This document shows positions 1-10,519 of a stretch of DNA of 64,000 nucleotides, piece after piece. Made by a program: the position numbers and the translations under genes. The stretch comes from Antilocapra americana (lineage: Eukaryota; Chordata; Mammalia; Artiodactyla; Antilocapridae). The DNA lies in the NCBI GenBank assembly GCA_007570785.1, contig ML662465.1, positions 3,917,902 to 3,981,901 of the forward strand, read 5' to 3'. Under the pieces are notes generated by a model. The model saw only the letters and a list, made by a program, of their open reading frames with translations. It had not been told where the DNA came from and did not search any database. The first letter of the stretch is position 1. Every line of letters begins with the position of its first letter.

Positions 1-173
1 CCCAGCCTCCCCAGGCTCCACTTTCCAGAAGATGCCTCAGGGTCAGAGGGCAGAGATAGGAAAGGCTACACCTGGATAGAAGCTGGCCTTCAGGAAGGAA
101 CTCCCTCATCCCTCCTTTAACAGGGGCTCTTGTCCTAAATCTGTCACTTAATTTGCCACTGCCCAATGACCTT

Positions 174-378
174 TGGTGCTTCCTGGTGGCTCAGATGGGA
201 AAGAATCTGCCTGCAGTGTGGGAGACCTGGGTTCGATCCCTGGGTTGGGAAGATCCCCCTGGAAAATAGAATGGCAACCCACTGCACTATTCTTGCCTGG
301 AGAATTCCATGAACAGAGGAGCCTGGCGGGCTACAGTCCATAGGATCGCAGAGTCAGACATGACTGAGCGACTAAACA
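174..378 (+). mobile_element. Bov-tA SINE
   Basis: The tRNA-derived head GCTTCCTGGTGGCTCAGATG and the tail GAGTCAGACATGACTGAGCG are present. Near-identical flanks CAATGACCTT and CAATGACTTT look like a target-site duplication. It lies in the AQP8 intron after exon 4. Confidence 0.9.
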
Positions 379-714
379 ATGACTTTAAATAAGTCACCTG
401 TGTCCTCTCTGAGCTTCAGTTTCCTCATATATAAAAAGGGAGAAATAGCCCTTTGTCTCCTTAATGCCGTCCCAAGCCTACTGAGAGGCTCTTGATAAAT
501 GAGGCAATGGGTGTGGAAGCTCTTTGTAAGTCTGAGGCTAAAATCTGGCTACCTGCTGACTAGATAAACACAACCTACAGAAACGATTTATTGATACCAC
601 AAAATTAGAAAATGCACATAAAATTCCAGTCTTCTGGCTCCCCTGGAGTGAAATTTAAAAGGTCACCCCAAGTCCATATTCCCACACAGTGATAACTTAT
701 CAGAGGTGCATAGT

Positions 715-925
715 AAGTAAAAGGAAAGTGAAGCCACTCAGTCGTGTCCAACTCTGTGTGACCCCATGGACTGTAGCCCATCAGGCTCCTCCGTCCTTGG
801 GGTTTTCGAGGCAAGGGTACTGGAGTGAGTTTCCATTTCCTTCTCCAGAGGATCTTCCCAACCCAGGGATCGAACCCAGGACTCCCACATTGCAAGCAGA
901 TGCTTTACCATCTGAGCCACCAGAG
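715..925 (-). mobile_element. Bov-tA SINE
   Basis: A reversed Bov-tA (CACTCAGTCGTGTCCAACTC to ATCTGAGCCACCAGAGG) flanked by CAGAGGTGCATAGT and CAGAGGTGCATGGT, an aged duplication. It lies 155 bases from AQP8 exon 4. Confidence 0.88.
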
Positions 926-1079
926 GTGCATGGTGGGGGACTCCTAAGACTCCGCAGTCCCACCACTATTGGCTACCAAGCCTGTGACCCTCAGGGAGGC
1001 TCTGCAGGCCTGCACTCCTCCAGGACCCAGCCTCGACCCAGGACCGAGCACTGCAGTCCCACCGCCAAGCAGTACTCAC

Positions 1080-1294
1080 CCCGCCAGGATGTCCACAGTG
1101 ACAGAGAAGCCGATGCAGAATGGGGCCAGAGGGCCTAGTGTCTTCTTGTTGATGGCGCCCATGCACACAGCCAGCACCAGCAGTGTCGTCAGGATGATCT
1201 CCGCCACCACTGCCCCGGCCACCTGCTCCGGCTCCTGGACTGTCACAAAAGCCGCCCCGCTTGCATTCAGGAACCTCTCCTCGGGAGTCACCAC
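1080..1294 (-). CDS. AQP8: AQP8 exon 4
   Basis: The exon is 215 bases. The acceptor TCTCCACAG ends at 1295 and the donor GG/GTGAGT starts at 1079. It encodes [20 protein letters not shown], then the TM5 segment [16 protein letters not shown], and ends at VTVDILAG in phase 2. The NAS triplet in the extracellular loop before TM5 is a potential N-glycosylation site, also present in human. Exon 5, with the second NPA box, is not between 1 and 1079 and must lie left of the window. Confidence 0.96.
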
Positions 1295-4200
1295 CTGTGG
1301 AGAGCAGTGTTCAGCTGGGAGCTGTCCAGGGAGGGGCTTTGTCCCATGCTTTAAAGCCAGGGAAGAGTCCTGTCCACTGTGCAGCCAGACATATCTGGAA
1401 GCACATCCCAGCTCCACCAGTTCCTACTGTGTGGCTTCATGTGAGCTGCTGGACTTCTCTGAGCCTCATTCTGCTCATCTGTAAAATGGGGGTAACCTAG
1501 TGGTGGCTCCAGGTGTTGTGGGCCAGCAGCATATGAAACTTAGATAACCCTTTTTGAAAAGAATACAGAAATACCTAACTTTTACAAATTTTGCAAACAC
1601 ATACACTCAGGTGAACATATTGCCAGCTCCTTAAAAGACCTCTTTGAAAGGATGAAAAGAGCCCTGAAACTCAAGCTCACTGGCTTCCCAGGAAGTTGGC
1701 CTCGGGGTCATCACAACCCCTGGGGAGGGCAAACAAGCGTCTGGACCCAGATCGCAAATCTGGGCCCTGCTGCACCTCAGCTCATCTGAACTTGGGCAAG
1801 TCACTGCCTTCTCTGCCCCTCGGCTTCCCCCTCTGTATAGTGGGGGTGCTGATAATAACAGTTCCTGGCCCAGGTGGTGGGTGCTCCCTAAGGGCAGCTG
1901 CTGGCTTCTGGTCAAGTTGGAGATTAAATGAGAGGATTCTGTCAAGTGCTGGGCAGGGGTGGGGTGGGACGGTGGGGTGAGCAGAGAGGAACCCTCAGGG
2001 AGCAGTCACCGCTGCCCCGCGCTGGTCTCCATCATGTCGATGAGTCTGCGAGTGGCCCAGCCTGAGGGGGAGTGCAGGCAGTGCTCTCCGTGCGGAATCA
2101 GAGCAGTCCCCACTCTAAACAGACAGGACAGCAGGGGCTCAAATTACCAGGGCAGGGAAAATAGCAAAATGGGAATCAAGACCAAAGTCTGCAGTGGGCA
2201 GCGCTTAGAGCCACAGACCAAGCCCTAGCCAAGCTAACAGGCACCCCCTTCACTCTGACCCACCCCCAACCCCCCCACCCCGCGGCAAGCCAAGCAGAGC
2301 CTTCATGTTGAAGGACTCCTGGTTAAGATGTAAGAAAAGCAGGAAAGAGAGAGACAGAAATGAGAAGGAAAAAAGAAAGTCAGGTGGCCAAAGAGGGAGA
2401 AAGAAGTCCATGCATGGAGTTCTGGATATAACTATAGAAATTCTCTGGCTGAGAGGAAGAGCTAGCCTTTCTGTTGGAAAGGGAGATTTCAGTAAACTGA
2501 GTGTTAACTCCCATCAAAGGTAGAGTAACTCAGTTTAAAGGCAGGCAAACTAGGGAGCACACAGAGAAGTTAGTTCAGGAGTTTCTCAAGGAGAAGAACC
2601 ATAAGCATCCCATATCCTCAGCCAGTGCTTAGTGAGATGTTTGTAGAAGGAATAAACAAGTGCATGAATGGATGAGTTTTAAAAATCAGCCTTATTGAAA
2701 GCCACAAATGGACTCAGAAAGAGAAATTTTCAGTTCTGAATTCTGATTCCTGGTCTGTCCAGGGAGGGCTGTATCCAGACATGGACAGAATAGGGTAGGT
2801 TTAGAAAAAACCAAAGGCCCTTTGAGTGTTCCCTTCCTGGTAGAAAGGGCCCACTCATTCCCTTTGGGTGGGCTTCCCTGGTGGCTCAGATGGAAAAAAT
2901 CTGCCCGCCAATGCAGGAGATCCAGGTTTGATCCCGGGGTGGGGAAGATCCCCTGGAGAAGGAAATGGCAACCCACTCCAGTATTCTTGCCTGGAAAATT
3001 CCATGGACAGAAGAGCCTGGTGGGCTATACAGTCCATGGGGTCATGAGAGTCGGACTTGACTAAGCGACTAACACTTTCACTTTCAGTCCCACTGGAGGC
3101 AAAAGGAAAAGAATCAGACAGCCTCCACTCCCCACCCCCTCGCACCCCAGCAGCCGCGGCAGAGCCAAAGGCCCCAGCCCAGCTCCCTGGGGGATCACCC
3201 ACCTTAGCCAAAGCGGCCCCGATCAGCCCCCCGCACAGCTGGGAGATCCAATAGGGGAAGAGCATCGTCAGCTTGAGGCCTCCGACCAGCATGGCTGCCA
3301 GGGACACCGCAGGGTTGAAGTGTCCGCCGCTGTCGCCCAAAAAAGCAGAAGGAGTCATGAGGCCAAGGCCTAGAGCCTGGGTCCCCGCAGCACCCCGGCT
3401 GGCCCTGCAGGGCCAACGTCAGTCAAGGGCAGCCAAGCAGAAAACAGGCATCGGGTCACCCCCACGTCCCCTGAGGTGCTGGGTGGTGGAGGGAAGGTAA
3501 TGAGCAGAGGGCAGCCCCATTCCTATCCCACCCCCAGACCCAGGATGGCCCAGAGGAAGAACGTGATGGAAAAGCATCTCTCAGCTCCTTCTCAACCCCC
3601 ACAGAGCTGTGTCCAGCCCTTCAGAGCTGTGGCCACAGAGCACAGCAAGACCCCAGCTTCAAGTTCATAGGCCAGAAGAGGTATCTCGGCCTCCCGTTAA
3701 AAGTTACCAGGCCTCGAACAACAGCTCCTGACTGACTGAACTACTCAACCAATAAAAATCCTAGTTTGGGTCTGAAAGTGTGACTAGCGTTGTGTGTAAA
3801 ACTGAGGTTAAAGGTTCCTGGAAACGGCATTGATAATCGGGAGTGAGGTTAGAGGTTCATGATTATATTGGGGGTTGGGATCTGGGGTTTGGAATGTGAA
3901 GGGAGGTTAGACAAAGTCGAACCTAGGTCAAAGGGCTGGTTCAAGTTGGCTCGGTGGGGCAGCTCCATTGGTCCTGGGTAAAGAGCCTTCCTCTTGATGG
4001 AGCTGCTCAACCCATCCAAGCCCCAGGGCCAGGAGGCCCCTGAATACCCTGCTATGCCCCCAGCATCCCGTCCAGCCCCACAGATAGAAGAGCTGTGCTG
4101 AGAGGCGGGCTCAGCAAGCCCTCAGGGACATGGGCTGGACACTCCCAATAAGAGGGACAGTGACCCCAAGACTCCCCATGTCTCCCCAGCTGTTCAGAGC

Positions 4201-6689
4201 CCACCAGTGGGTCTGCCCACTCAATGGGCACAGGACACTGAGCTGAGACTGGATAGAAGACCCTGGCTCTGGACACAAGACTTGGTCCAACAATGCCGAC
4301 ATTTCAGGACCAGCTGCCCCAACCTGTCCGGCCGAGCTCTGCGCGCAAGCCCTGGGGGAGCTTCCTGCAGGGTCAGGAAGCACTAGCTGATCTCAGACTC
4401 AATCGATGTAGAGAGGGCCTGCAATTCAGTTCCATGACCAAGCTTAGCCGGGGCTCTGCCAAAGCAGAGAGGTGGGGGGCGGGGGCGGGTACAGCCTCCA
4501 GCCAGAGACTGCAAAGTTAGAAGCCTGTCTGCCATCAGCCCTTCCACCAAATCACCCAGTCCAAAAGGCGTGAGAAACTTACTCAGAGCAGGGCTCAACA
4601 GGGAGAGGGCTGGAACACCACACATGCTCAAGAAACTCCCTTCACACTCATTAACAATAAAACAGTCTTCCTTTGTTTACTCAACAAAGGCTTATTGAAC
4701 ACCTATTCTGCACTAGGCATTGTGCTGGGTGCTCCAATAACCTCAAAGTCAGTGCCTGGCTCATGGTAGGCACCCAATAAATATTTGTTGACAAAAGACA
4801 GATGGCTGGATGAAAGGCTGGCATTTCAGATAGGCAGTCTCCTGCAGTGCAAAGCAATGTCCTCTCTGGCCAGCTCGGCTGGGTTCAAACCCCAGCTCGG
4901 CTGCAGAAGAGCTGTGTGACCACGGGCAAGTGACAAAACCTCTCTGTGCCTTAGTGATCCCTTCTCATAAACTCTGTTGCAAAGATAATTAATACATGTT
5001 CCTGTAGAGTAGTGGCAGATAGTTAGTACTCAACGGGTATCGGCTGTTATTATCATCTCCCTTTTATCCCACCTAACATAGGTTCAGTTATTTGCCCTAA
5101 TCACCCTCCTAAGCAATAACAAACGTTGCCTTCAACCCTGAACAAATGAGAACAGAGGACTCTGTGATTTTAATCCCACCTGCAGCTTCCCTTAGATATT
5201 TAAAGAGAAATGGAACAGTTCTCTTTCCATTCTGTTATTCTGGGAAATAGTATTTTAATTTCCTTACTCAGATCAGTTTTCTGTGAGAGATTAAATACAA
5301 ATGAACCAGATCCTAGATCTCCCTGCCAGACACCCCATCCGTTGGGCTGTTTCTCCCAGGAGTCCACAACCTCCCGGTGGAGCCCCTATTCAAGGAAGTG
5401 CTATGCAAGGGGAGCCCCTCAGCCCTCCCTACCCCCTGGTAGATTTTTCTATGAGGCTCTGCCTTCCCCTAGGTTGGAGCAAAACCCTGTCCTAATGGTA
5501 ACAGGCTTTTCAGGTAGCTCAGGAGTAAAGAGTCCACCTGCCAACACAGGAAACACGGGTTTGATCCCTGGGTCAGGAAGATTCCCTTGGAGAGGGAAAT
5601 GGCAACTCACTCCAGTATTCTTGCTTGGGAAATCCTGTGGACAGAGGAACCTGGCAGGCAACAGTCCATGGGGTTGCAAAGAGTTGAACACAACTTATTG
5701 ACTAAACAATAATAGCAAAGGTAACAATAACACAGCAACGAACAGTGATTGAGGGCTTACTATGGACTGAGCACTTCACAATATTTCATTCTCGTACCTC
5801 CACCAGCAGGTGCTGGGTTTAGGTAACAGACAGCTTGGGTTTGCCTCCTGGCTCTGCCCTGGGACCCTGGATGAGTTACCTGACCTTTTCCCTTCACAGT
5901 GAAAAAATGGGACTAATATTAGTACCAACTGCACAGGGGTGTAAGGATTACATGAATCACTATACACAAAGTGCTTGGAATAGTTCATGGTGAGCATGAG
6001 CCCTATACGTGCATTGCCTTGAGAAATAAAATTTAAAAAATACTGTTTCCATTTCATAGGTGAGCAGCTGGGTTTGGAGACTGACTTAACCAAAGCCGCA
6101 GAGCTCATGGGCTGAAGAGCCAGGATTCGAACCCAGGCAGCCTGACCCCCCAGCCCACATTCTTATCCACACTGCTCTCGGGATCCTGGGTGTATGCCCT
6201 AGGGTGCCTGCCCACCGCGCCACTCCCCTCCCCCGGCTCCCTCCGGCCGGCACCAGGCTGAGTGCCCAGAGCTGTTCCCACCTGATATTCCCCAGCGTGG
6301 CAATGACCAGCCCCAGGGCCAGCCCATGGGCCAGCGCTGGCTGCAGCCGCCCAGTGTCCGGCCCGTTCTCGATGACCGACAGGCAGCCAATGAAGATGAA
6401 CAGAGCGGAGCCCAGAAGTTCCACCAGGCAGGGCTGCACCAACCGCTCGTACCAGCACCCATGCCACCTGCCCCTGTTGCTGGGCTCCTTCACCTTGACG
6501 CTGCCCGACTCCAGGTCACACATGGATGCAGCTGCCTGCAGGGGTGGGCAAGAGAGAGAGGGACCCGGGTGAGAGGAGAGCCCAGAAAGAAGCCCCCAGC
6601 ACCCCCACCTTGAATGAATCCTCAGCCACCCACTTGGAGGGCCAGGCTGCAGAGGAAGAGGCCAGGAGTGGACCCACCTCTGTAAACAT
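1080..6689 (-). CDS. AQP8: Aquaporin-8, exons 1-4 (3' part outside window)
   Basis: AQP8 is a membrane channel for water, ammonia and hydrogen peroxide, found in gut, liver, pancreas and other epithelia, at the plasma membrane and in mitochondria (family knowledge). Four exons join in frame: 6689-6678, 6535-6282, 3329-3203 and 1294-1080. Together they give 608 coding bases, or 202 codons plus two bases, against about 261 residues in human. All introns read GT-AG. The translation shows the AQP8 segments [20 protein letters not shown] (TM1), the TM2 stretch [10 protein letters not shown] with the pore histidine, the first NPA box in [14 protein letters not shown], and [20 protein letters not shown] (TM5). 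The cysteine in FIGCLS matches human Cys53, linked to peroxide gating. The second NPA box and the C-terminus belong to exons 5-6, left of base 1. Identity rests on my memory of human AQP8 and is firm. Confidence 0.95.
2871..3088 (+). mobile_element. Bov-tA SINE
   Basis: GGGCTTCCCTGGTGGCTCAG to CTAACACTTTCACTTTC, full length, in AQP8 intron 3. Confidence 0.92.
3203..3329 (-). CDS. AQP8: AQP8 exon 3 with first NPA box
   Basis: The exon is 127 bases. The acceptor GGCGACAG ends at 3330 and the donor AAG/GTGGGT starts at 3202. It encodes 42 codons after the split serine: [17 protein letters not shown], then [19 protein letters not shown] and AALAK. The NPA motif forms half of the pore constriction. 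A Bov-tA SINE (2871-3088) sits in the intron just downstream, 115 bases from the donor. Confidence 0.96.
4680..5060. repeat. MIR-like SINE remnants
   Basis: TTATTGAACACCTATTCTGC and CCAATAAATATTTGTTGACA, then GTGTGACCACGGGCAAGTGA, are MIR-type motifs. They sit in AQP8 intron 2. Similar remnants are seen near 5830-6080, 7300-7440, 7760-7930, 9690-9840, 16930-17130, 47240-47340 and 61365-61480. Confidence 0.6.
5505..5712 (+). mobile_element. Bov-tA SINE
   Basis: A diverged copy (GGCTTTTCAGGTAGCTCAGG to GAACACAACTTATTGACTAA) in AQP8 intron 2. Confidence 0.85.
6282..6535 (-). CDS. AQP8: AQP8 exon 2
   Basis: The exon is 254 bases. The acceptor CCCCTGCAG ends at 6536 and the donor AG/GTGGGA starts at 6281. 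It encodes AAAS, then [18 protein letters not shown] (the cytosolic N-terminus), TM1 with GCLSVIENG, and TM2 with [18 protein letters not shown]. It ends in phase 2 (ATC AG), so the next serine codon is split across the intron. The intron between exons 1 and 2 is only 142 bases. Confidence 0.95.
6678..6689 (-). CDS. AQP8: AQP8 exon 1, coding part (predicted start)
   Basis: A short first coding exon reads ATG TTT ACA GAG (Met-Phe-Thr-Glu), directly followed by a GTGGGT donor at 6677. It matches the layout of human AQP8, where a few residues (MSGE) precede the next exon, and phase 0 fits exon 2. The start context is weak, with C at -3 and T at +4. An in-frame Met in exon 2 (6523) is the alternative start. 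The 5'UTR would run right to about 6785, judged from the TATA-like box. Confidence 0.65.
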
Positions 6690-6767
6690 CAGGGAGGAGG
6701 GGACTCTCGGCAGGCTCTGTCCTGCCCTGGCTGGGAGACCCACACCTGCTGTCCTGGATAGGACACT

Positions 6768-6865
6768 CTTATCTCCAGGACCCGGGCTGCCAGCCCACTA
6801 ACAGGCTCTGCCCCTTTTAAAGGGCTCCAGACACTCCCAAGGATGCCGAGAAAGCAATAAAGACC
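6768..6865 (-). promoter_or_regulatory. AQP8: Putative AQP8 core promoter
   Basis: Read on the minus strand, a TATA-like TTTAAAA lies at 6821-6815, about 125 bases before the predicted ATG. TTTATTG at 6861-6855 resembles a caudal (CDX) site, and AGATAAG at 6774-6768 is a GATA-type motif near the likely start of transcription. CDX and GATA factors drive many gut genes, which suits AQP8 expression. The motifs are seen; their use is inferred. Confidence 0.45.
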
Positions 6866-7456
6866 AGTGGGAGGTGGCCCTGAGGTCATGGAGAGGAAGA
6901 CTTTTTTAAAAAAAAAATCTCAGCTGGGCAGGGCAGGGGGGTGGTCAAGGAGGGCTGAGCTTTCTACCAACAAAGGGAAAAGGCGTTGTCTTCGCTGCAT
7001 CACCTGGGGAGGACTCTAGGTCTTCCCCAGCAGGAGATGGAGGGGTCCCGAGGAGACCCTTGTGTGTGAGTGAACATGGGAGGCTCCCACCAAATCGGGA
7101 CCACACATGGGAAGTAAGGCTACACTTAACTTCAGTGATTTTTTTTTCCACCGATTTCCAAGGACACCTCCTCGTATCTGAGGCCCGGATACTTCCACAC
7201 ACTCAGGCTGACAGGCTGATCCAGGGCTGAGGGTGTAAACGGATGATTGTCCCGGGAGATTTCAGAGGCAATGGTAAAGCCTGCGGACTTTGGAAGCAGG
7301 CTGCCTGGAGTTCAACCCCAGCTCCTCCGTGAACTACTGAGTAACCTTGGGCAGTTGCTCACCCTCTTTGTACCTTAGTTTCCTCCCCAGTGTAGTGGGA
7401 TGATAGTGGTGGGGCCAATGACAGAGTTGTGTGGTTTAAATGAGTGAGGAACAGGG

Positions 7457-7636
7457 GACTTCCCTGGTGGTCCAGTGGTTAAGAATCCACCTTCCAACGC
7501 AGGGGAAGTGGATTTGATTTCTGATCGAGGATCTAAGATCTTGCATGCCGCAGGGCAACTAAGCCTGTGGGCCACTGCTACTGAGGCTACAGGCCACTAC
7601 GAAGACCCAGCACAGTCAAAAAAAATTTTAAAGAAT
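7457..7636 (+). mobile_element. CHR-type tRNA SINE
   Basis: GGACTTCCCTGGTGGTCCAG head, then CTTGCATGCCGCAGGGCAAC and an A-rich tail. This family differs from Bov-tA after the tRNA part. Confidence 0.82.
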
Positions 7637-7959
7637 TTTAAAATAAATGAGTTAAAAATAAATAAATAAATGAGTTAAGATCATAAAATGTTTAGACACA
7701 GATGTTTATGATAGATACAGGATAAGCGCAATACCAGTGTTAGCTGATTTAGAATATGTATTTATGTGAACTGATATTTATTGAGCACTTTCTACATGCC
7801 AGGCACTTGGTTAAATACCTTACATGTATTATCTCATTTAAACCTCACGATAACCCTATGAGGTAGGTACTATTATTACAGCCACTTGAACAAATGAAGA
7901 AGTGGAGGTTCGGGAAGGTTAAGCTCCCCAGGATCACAGAGCTTTTGTGACAGCAGAAC

Positions 7960-8235
7960 GTATGGGCTAAGTCACAAAAGGACAAACACTATGTGATTTC
8001 ACTTATATCGAGCACTGGAATAGACAAATTCATAGAGACAGAAAGTAGAGTGGTGGGCCTGGGAGGAGGGGAGAATGAGGAGTTATTTTGTAATGGATAC
8101 AGAGTTTCAGATAGGGAAGATGAAAAAGTTCTAGAGATGGGTGGCTGCACACCAATATGAATGTACTTAATGTCACTGAACTATATGCTTAACTAGTTAA
8201 AATGGTAAACTTTGTGTTATATATATTTTATCAAA
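7960..8235 (+). repeat. L1 3' end fragment
   Basis: TATGTGATTTCACTTATATC, TAGAGTGGTGGGCCTGGGAG and GGTAAACTTTGTGTTATATA follow the older mammalian L1 tail. Confidence 0.65.
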
Positions 8236-8314
8236 GTTGGAAAAAAAACTTGTATGTTAAGCCACTACACTCACAATTTTTTAAAAAATCTTGTGGGTTA
8301 AGCCTTTCTAAAGT

Positions 8315-8450
8315 GATGGATGGATGGATGGATGGATGGATGGGTGGGTGGGCAGATGATGGAAAAGATGCATGGAAGATGGGCAGATGGGTAGATGGAC
8401 AGATGGATGGAAAGAAGGAAGGAAGAGAGGAAAGGGGGAAGGGCAGGGGA
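8315..8450 (+). repeat. GGAT microsatellite and purine-rich tract
   Basis: Eight perfect GGAT-type units (8316-8350) grade into GATG/GGAA-rich sequence up to 8450. Repeat-encoded open frames on both strands are not genes. Confidence 0.9.
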
Positions 8451-9380
8451 GAGAGATAGGTTTCCTTATTCATCCATTCAATAAATATCTAAATATCTAC
8501 TGTGAACCAGCCACTGTCCTAAGAGCTGGTAGGAAACATAGCAGTGAACAAGAGAGGCAAAGATGCTGTTCCATGTTTATAACTATTATCTGCATGTTGT
8601 ATATAGTCATAGAGAAGTAATATCTGGGATAAGAGAATTTTAATGAAAATTTCCACCGTTAACTGATAACTCTATGTATCTAATGCTGTGCTAAGCACTC
8701 TGCACGTATTTACAACTCAATAAGTCCTATGACTTCTTATCCCCATCTTCAGATGATGAAAACGAGACATAAAGATGTTGAAGAACCTGCCCAAGGTTGT
8801 GTAGATAAAAAAAGTATCAACTCACAGCCGGGGAACACAGCGCCTCTGTTGAGCATCTGCAGTCTTGGAAGGTCTCAGGGCTGCTCTCTCACTGGTTATC
8901 TCGAGAGTTGTTCTCTCCCTCCTTCACACCCACAGTACATTGTACACACTGTTTCTTACGCCCTTCCTTCCGTGTCCCTGAAACATCGGATTGCAGTCAA
9001 CCCTCAACTCCCCATCTCCCTCCTTCTTGGCTCAAGTCCTGCCAAGTGCTGCTTCCAGAATATTCTGCTCCTATTTTCACCCGGGCATTCATCAGTTTTT
9101 GCTTAGGCTCTTGAAAAGAAAATCAAATGTTGATTATATACCTGCCAGCTATAGACCCCGCACTGGACACCTCTTATTCATTCCCTCAATAGTTAATATT
9201 CCCAATAATCTATTATATTCTCACTTCAAAAATGAGAATGCCCAGCTGGTATTACCATAACAACTCCTCATTTGATCTTCTTGCTTCAACCAATTTCTTT
9301 TTTTTTTTCAATTTTTCAACTGAAGTGTAGTAGATGTACAATGCTGTGTTAATTTCTGCTGCTCAGCAAAATGATTAAGT

Positions 9381-9412
9381 TATACATATATATATATATA
9401 TACATATATATT
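9381..9412. repeat. TA microsatellite in L1
   Basis: TACATATATATATATATATA within a reversed L1 3' end that spans about 9295-9590. Confidence 0.8.
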
Positions 9413-10113
9413 CACAATCTTTTTCATATTCTTCTCCGTGATAATTTATCCCAGGATATAGAATATAGCTATACAGTAGGATCTAGTTGTTTATCCATTC
9501 AATATATAATAATTTGCATCCACTAACTGCAAAGTCCCAGCCCATCCCTTCCCCCACCCTTGGCAACCACAAGTGTGTTCTCTATGGCTGAAGTCTCAGC
9601 CAATTTCAATTCATTCCTTTCAAACGAGCAGCCAGCAGGGCCCAGTTTAGCTTTTGGGTCCAAGTTTGGGGATCAAGCTTCAGCACCTATACCCCCAGCT
9701 ATTCTCTTTCAGCCTCAGTTTCCTCCTCTGTAAAAGTGGGCCAATGGTGGTACCCATTCCCATAGGACTGATGTGTGGATTGAGACAGTACTCTTAGCAC
9801 AGTGCCCAATTCAGAGCAGGAACCCGGTAACCAGTAGCTCTTACCATGATTTGCATTAGAGTAGACTCACCTGTGTAAAAAATCAGAACCCCTCCCCTGC
9901 CCCCGCCACCAACTGGACTCAACACTTCAAAGGCTTAACATAGTGAAAAGTGATTCATTGTTCACAGAATAACTGCAGGCCCTTCATCACATGGTGACTC
10001 AGGGAGCAGGGTTACTTCCATCTTGAAGATCCACCATCTAGGTCCTCAGATCTTCTCCACCAGCCGGTAAATTTGGGAAGAGAATGTGGGGGATTGTGCA
10101 GGGGGTTTTGTGG

Positions 10114-10321
10114 GGTAGACCTATGGCTCAGTCATGTCTGATTCTTTGTGATCCCTTTGACTATAGCCCACTGGGCTCCTCTGTCCATGGAATTCTCCAG
10201 GCAAGAGTACTGGAGTGGGTTGCTATTCCCTTCTCCAGGGAATCTTCTCATCCCAGGGATTGAACCCAGGTCTCCCTCATTGCAGTCAGATTCCTAACTG
10301 TCTGAGCCGCCAGGAAAGCCC
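10114..10321 (-). mobile_element. Bov-tA SINE
   Basis: Reversed copy from GGCTCAGTCATGTCTGATTC to GAGCCGCCAGGAAAGCCC. Confidence 0.88.
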
Positions 10322-10396
10322 TGTGGCAGATCTGGAAATGGCGAATGCCAGTTAATGTGATAAAACTCAATCACATGGCCACAGAATAGTATGGAG

Positions 10397-10512
10397 AGGA
10401 CTTCCCAGGCAGTCCAGTGATTAGGACTCCACCCTTACACTACAGGGGCACAGGGTCCGTCCCTTGCTTAGAAACTAAGATCCTGTATGCTGCACGGCAT
10501 GGCAAAAAAGCC
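10397..10512 (+). mobile_element. CHR-type SINE, truncated
   Basis: GAGGACTTCCCAGGCAGTCC to TGTATGCTGCACGGCATGGC; the 3' half is missing. Confidence 0.75.
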
Positions 10513-10519
10513 TGGGAAA

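Noticed and set aside
689..1138. 149-codon plus-strand frame
   Set aside because: It runs through a reversed Bov-tA SINE and then antisense of AQP8 exon 4.
5210..5701. 163-codon plus-strand frame
   Set aside because: Its second half is a Bov-tA SINE and the first half is AQP8 intron sequence without similarity to any protein I know.
8315..8450. Regularly spaced repeats suggesting a CRISPR array
   Set aside because: These are a simple GGAT microsatellite in a mammalian genome; there are no spacers.
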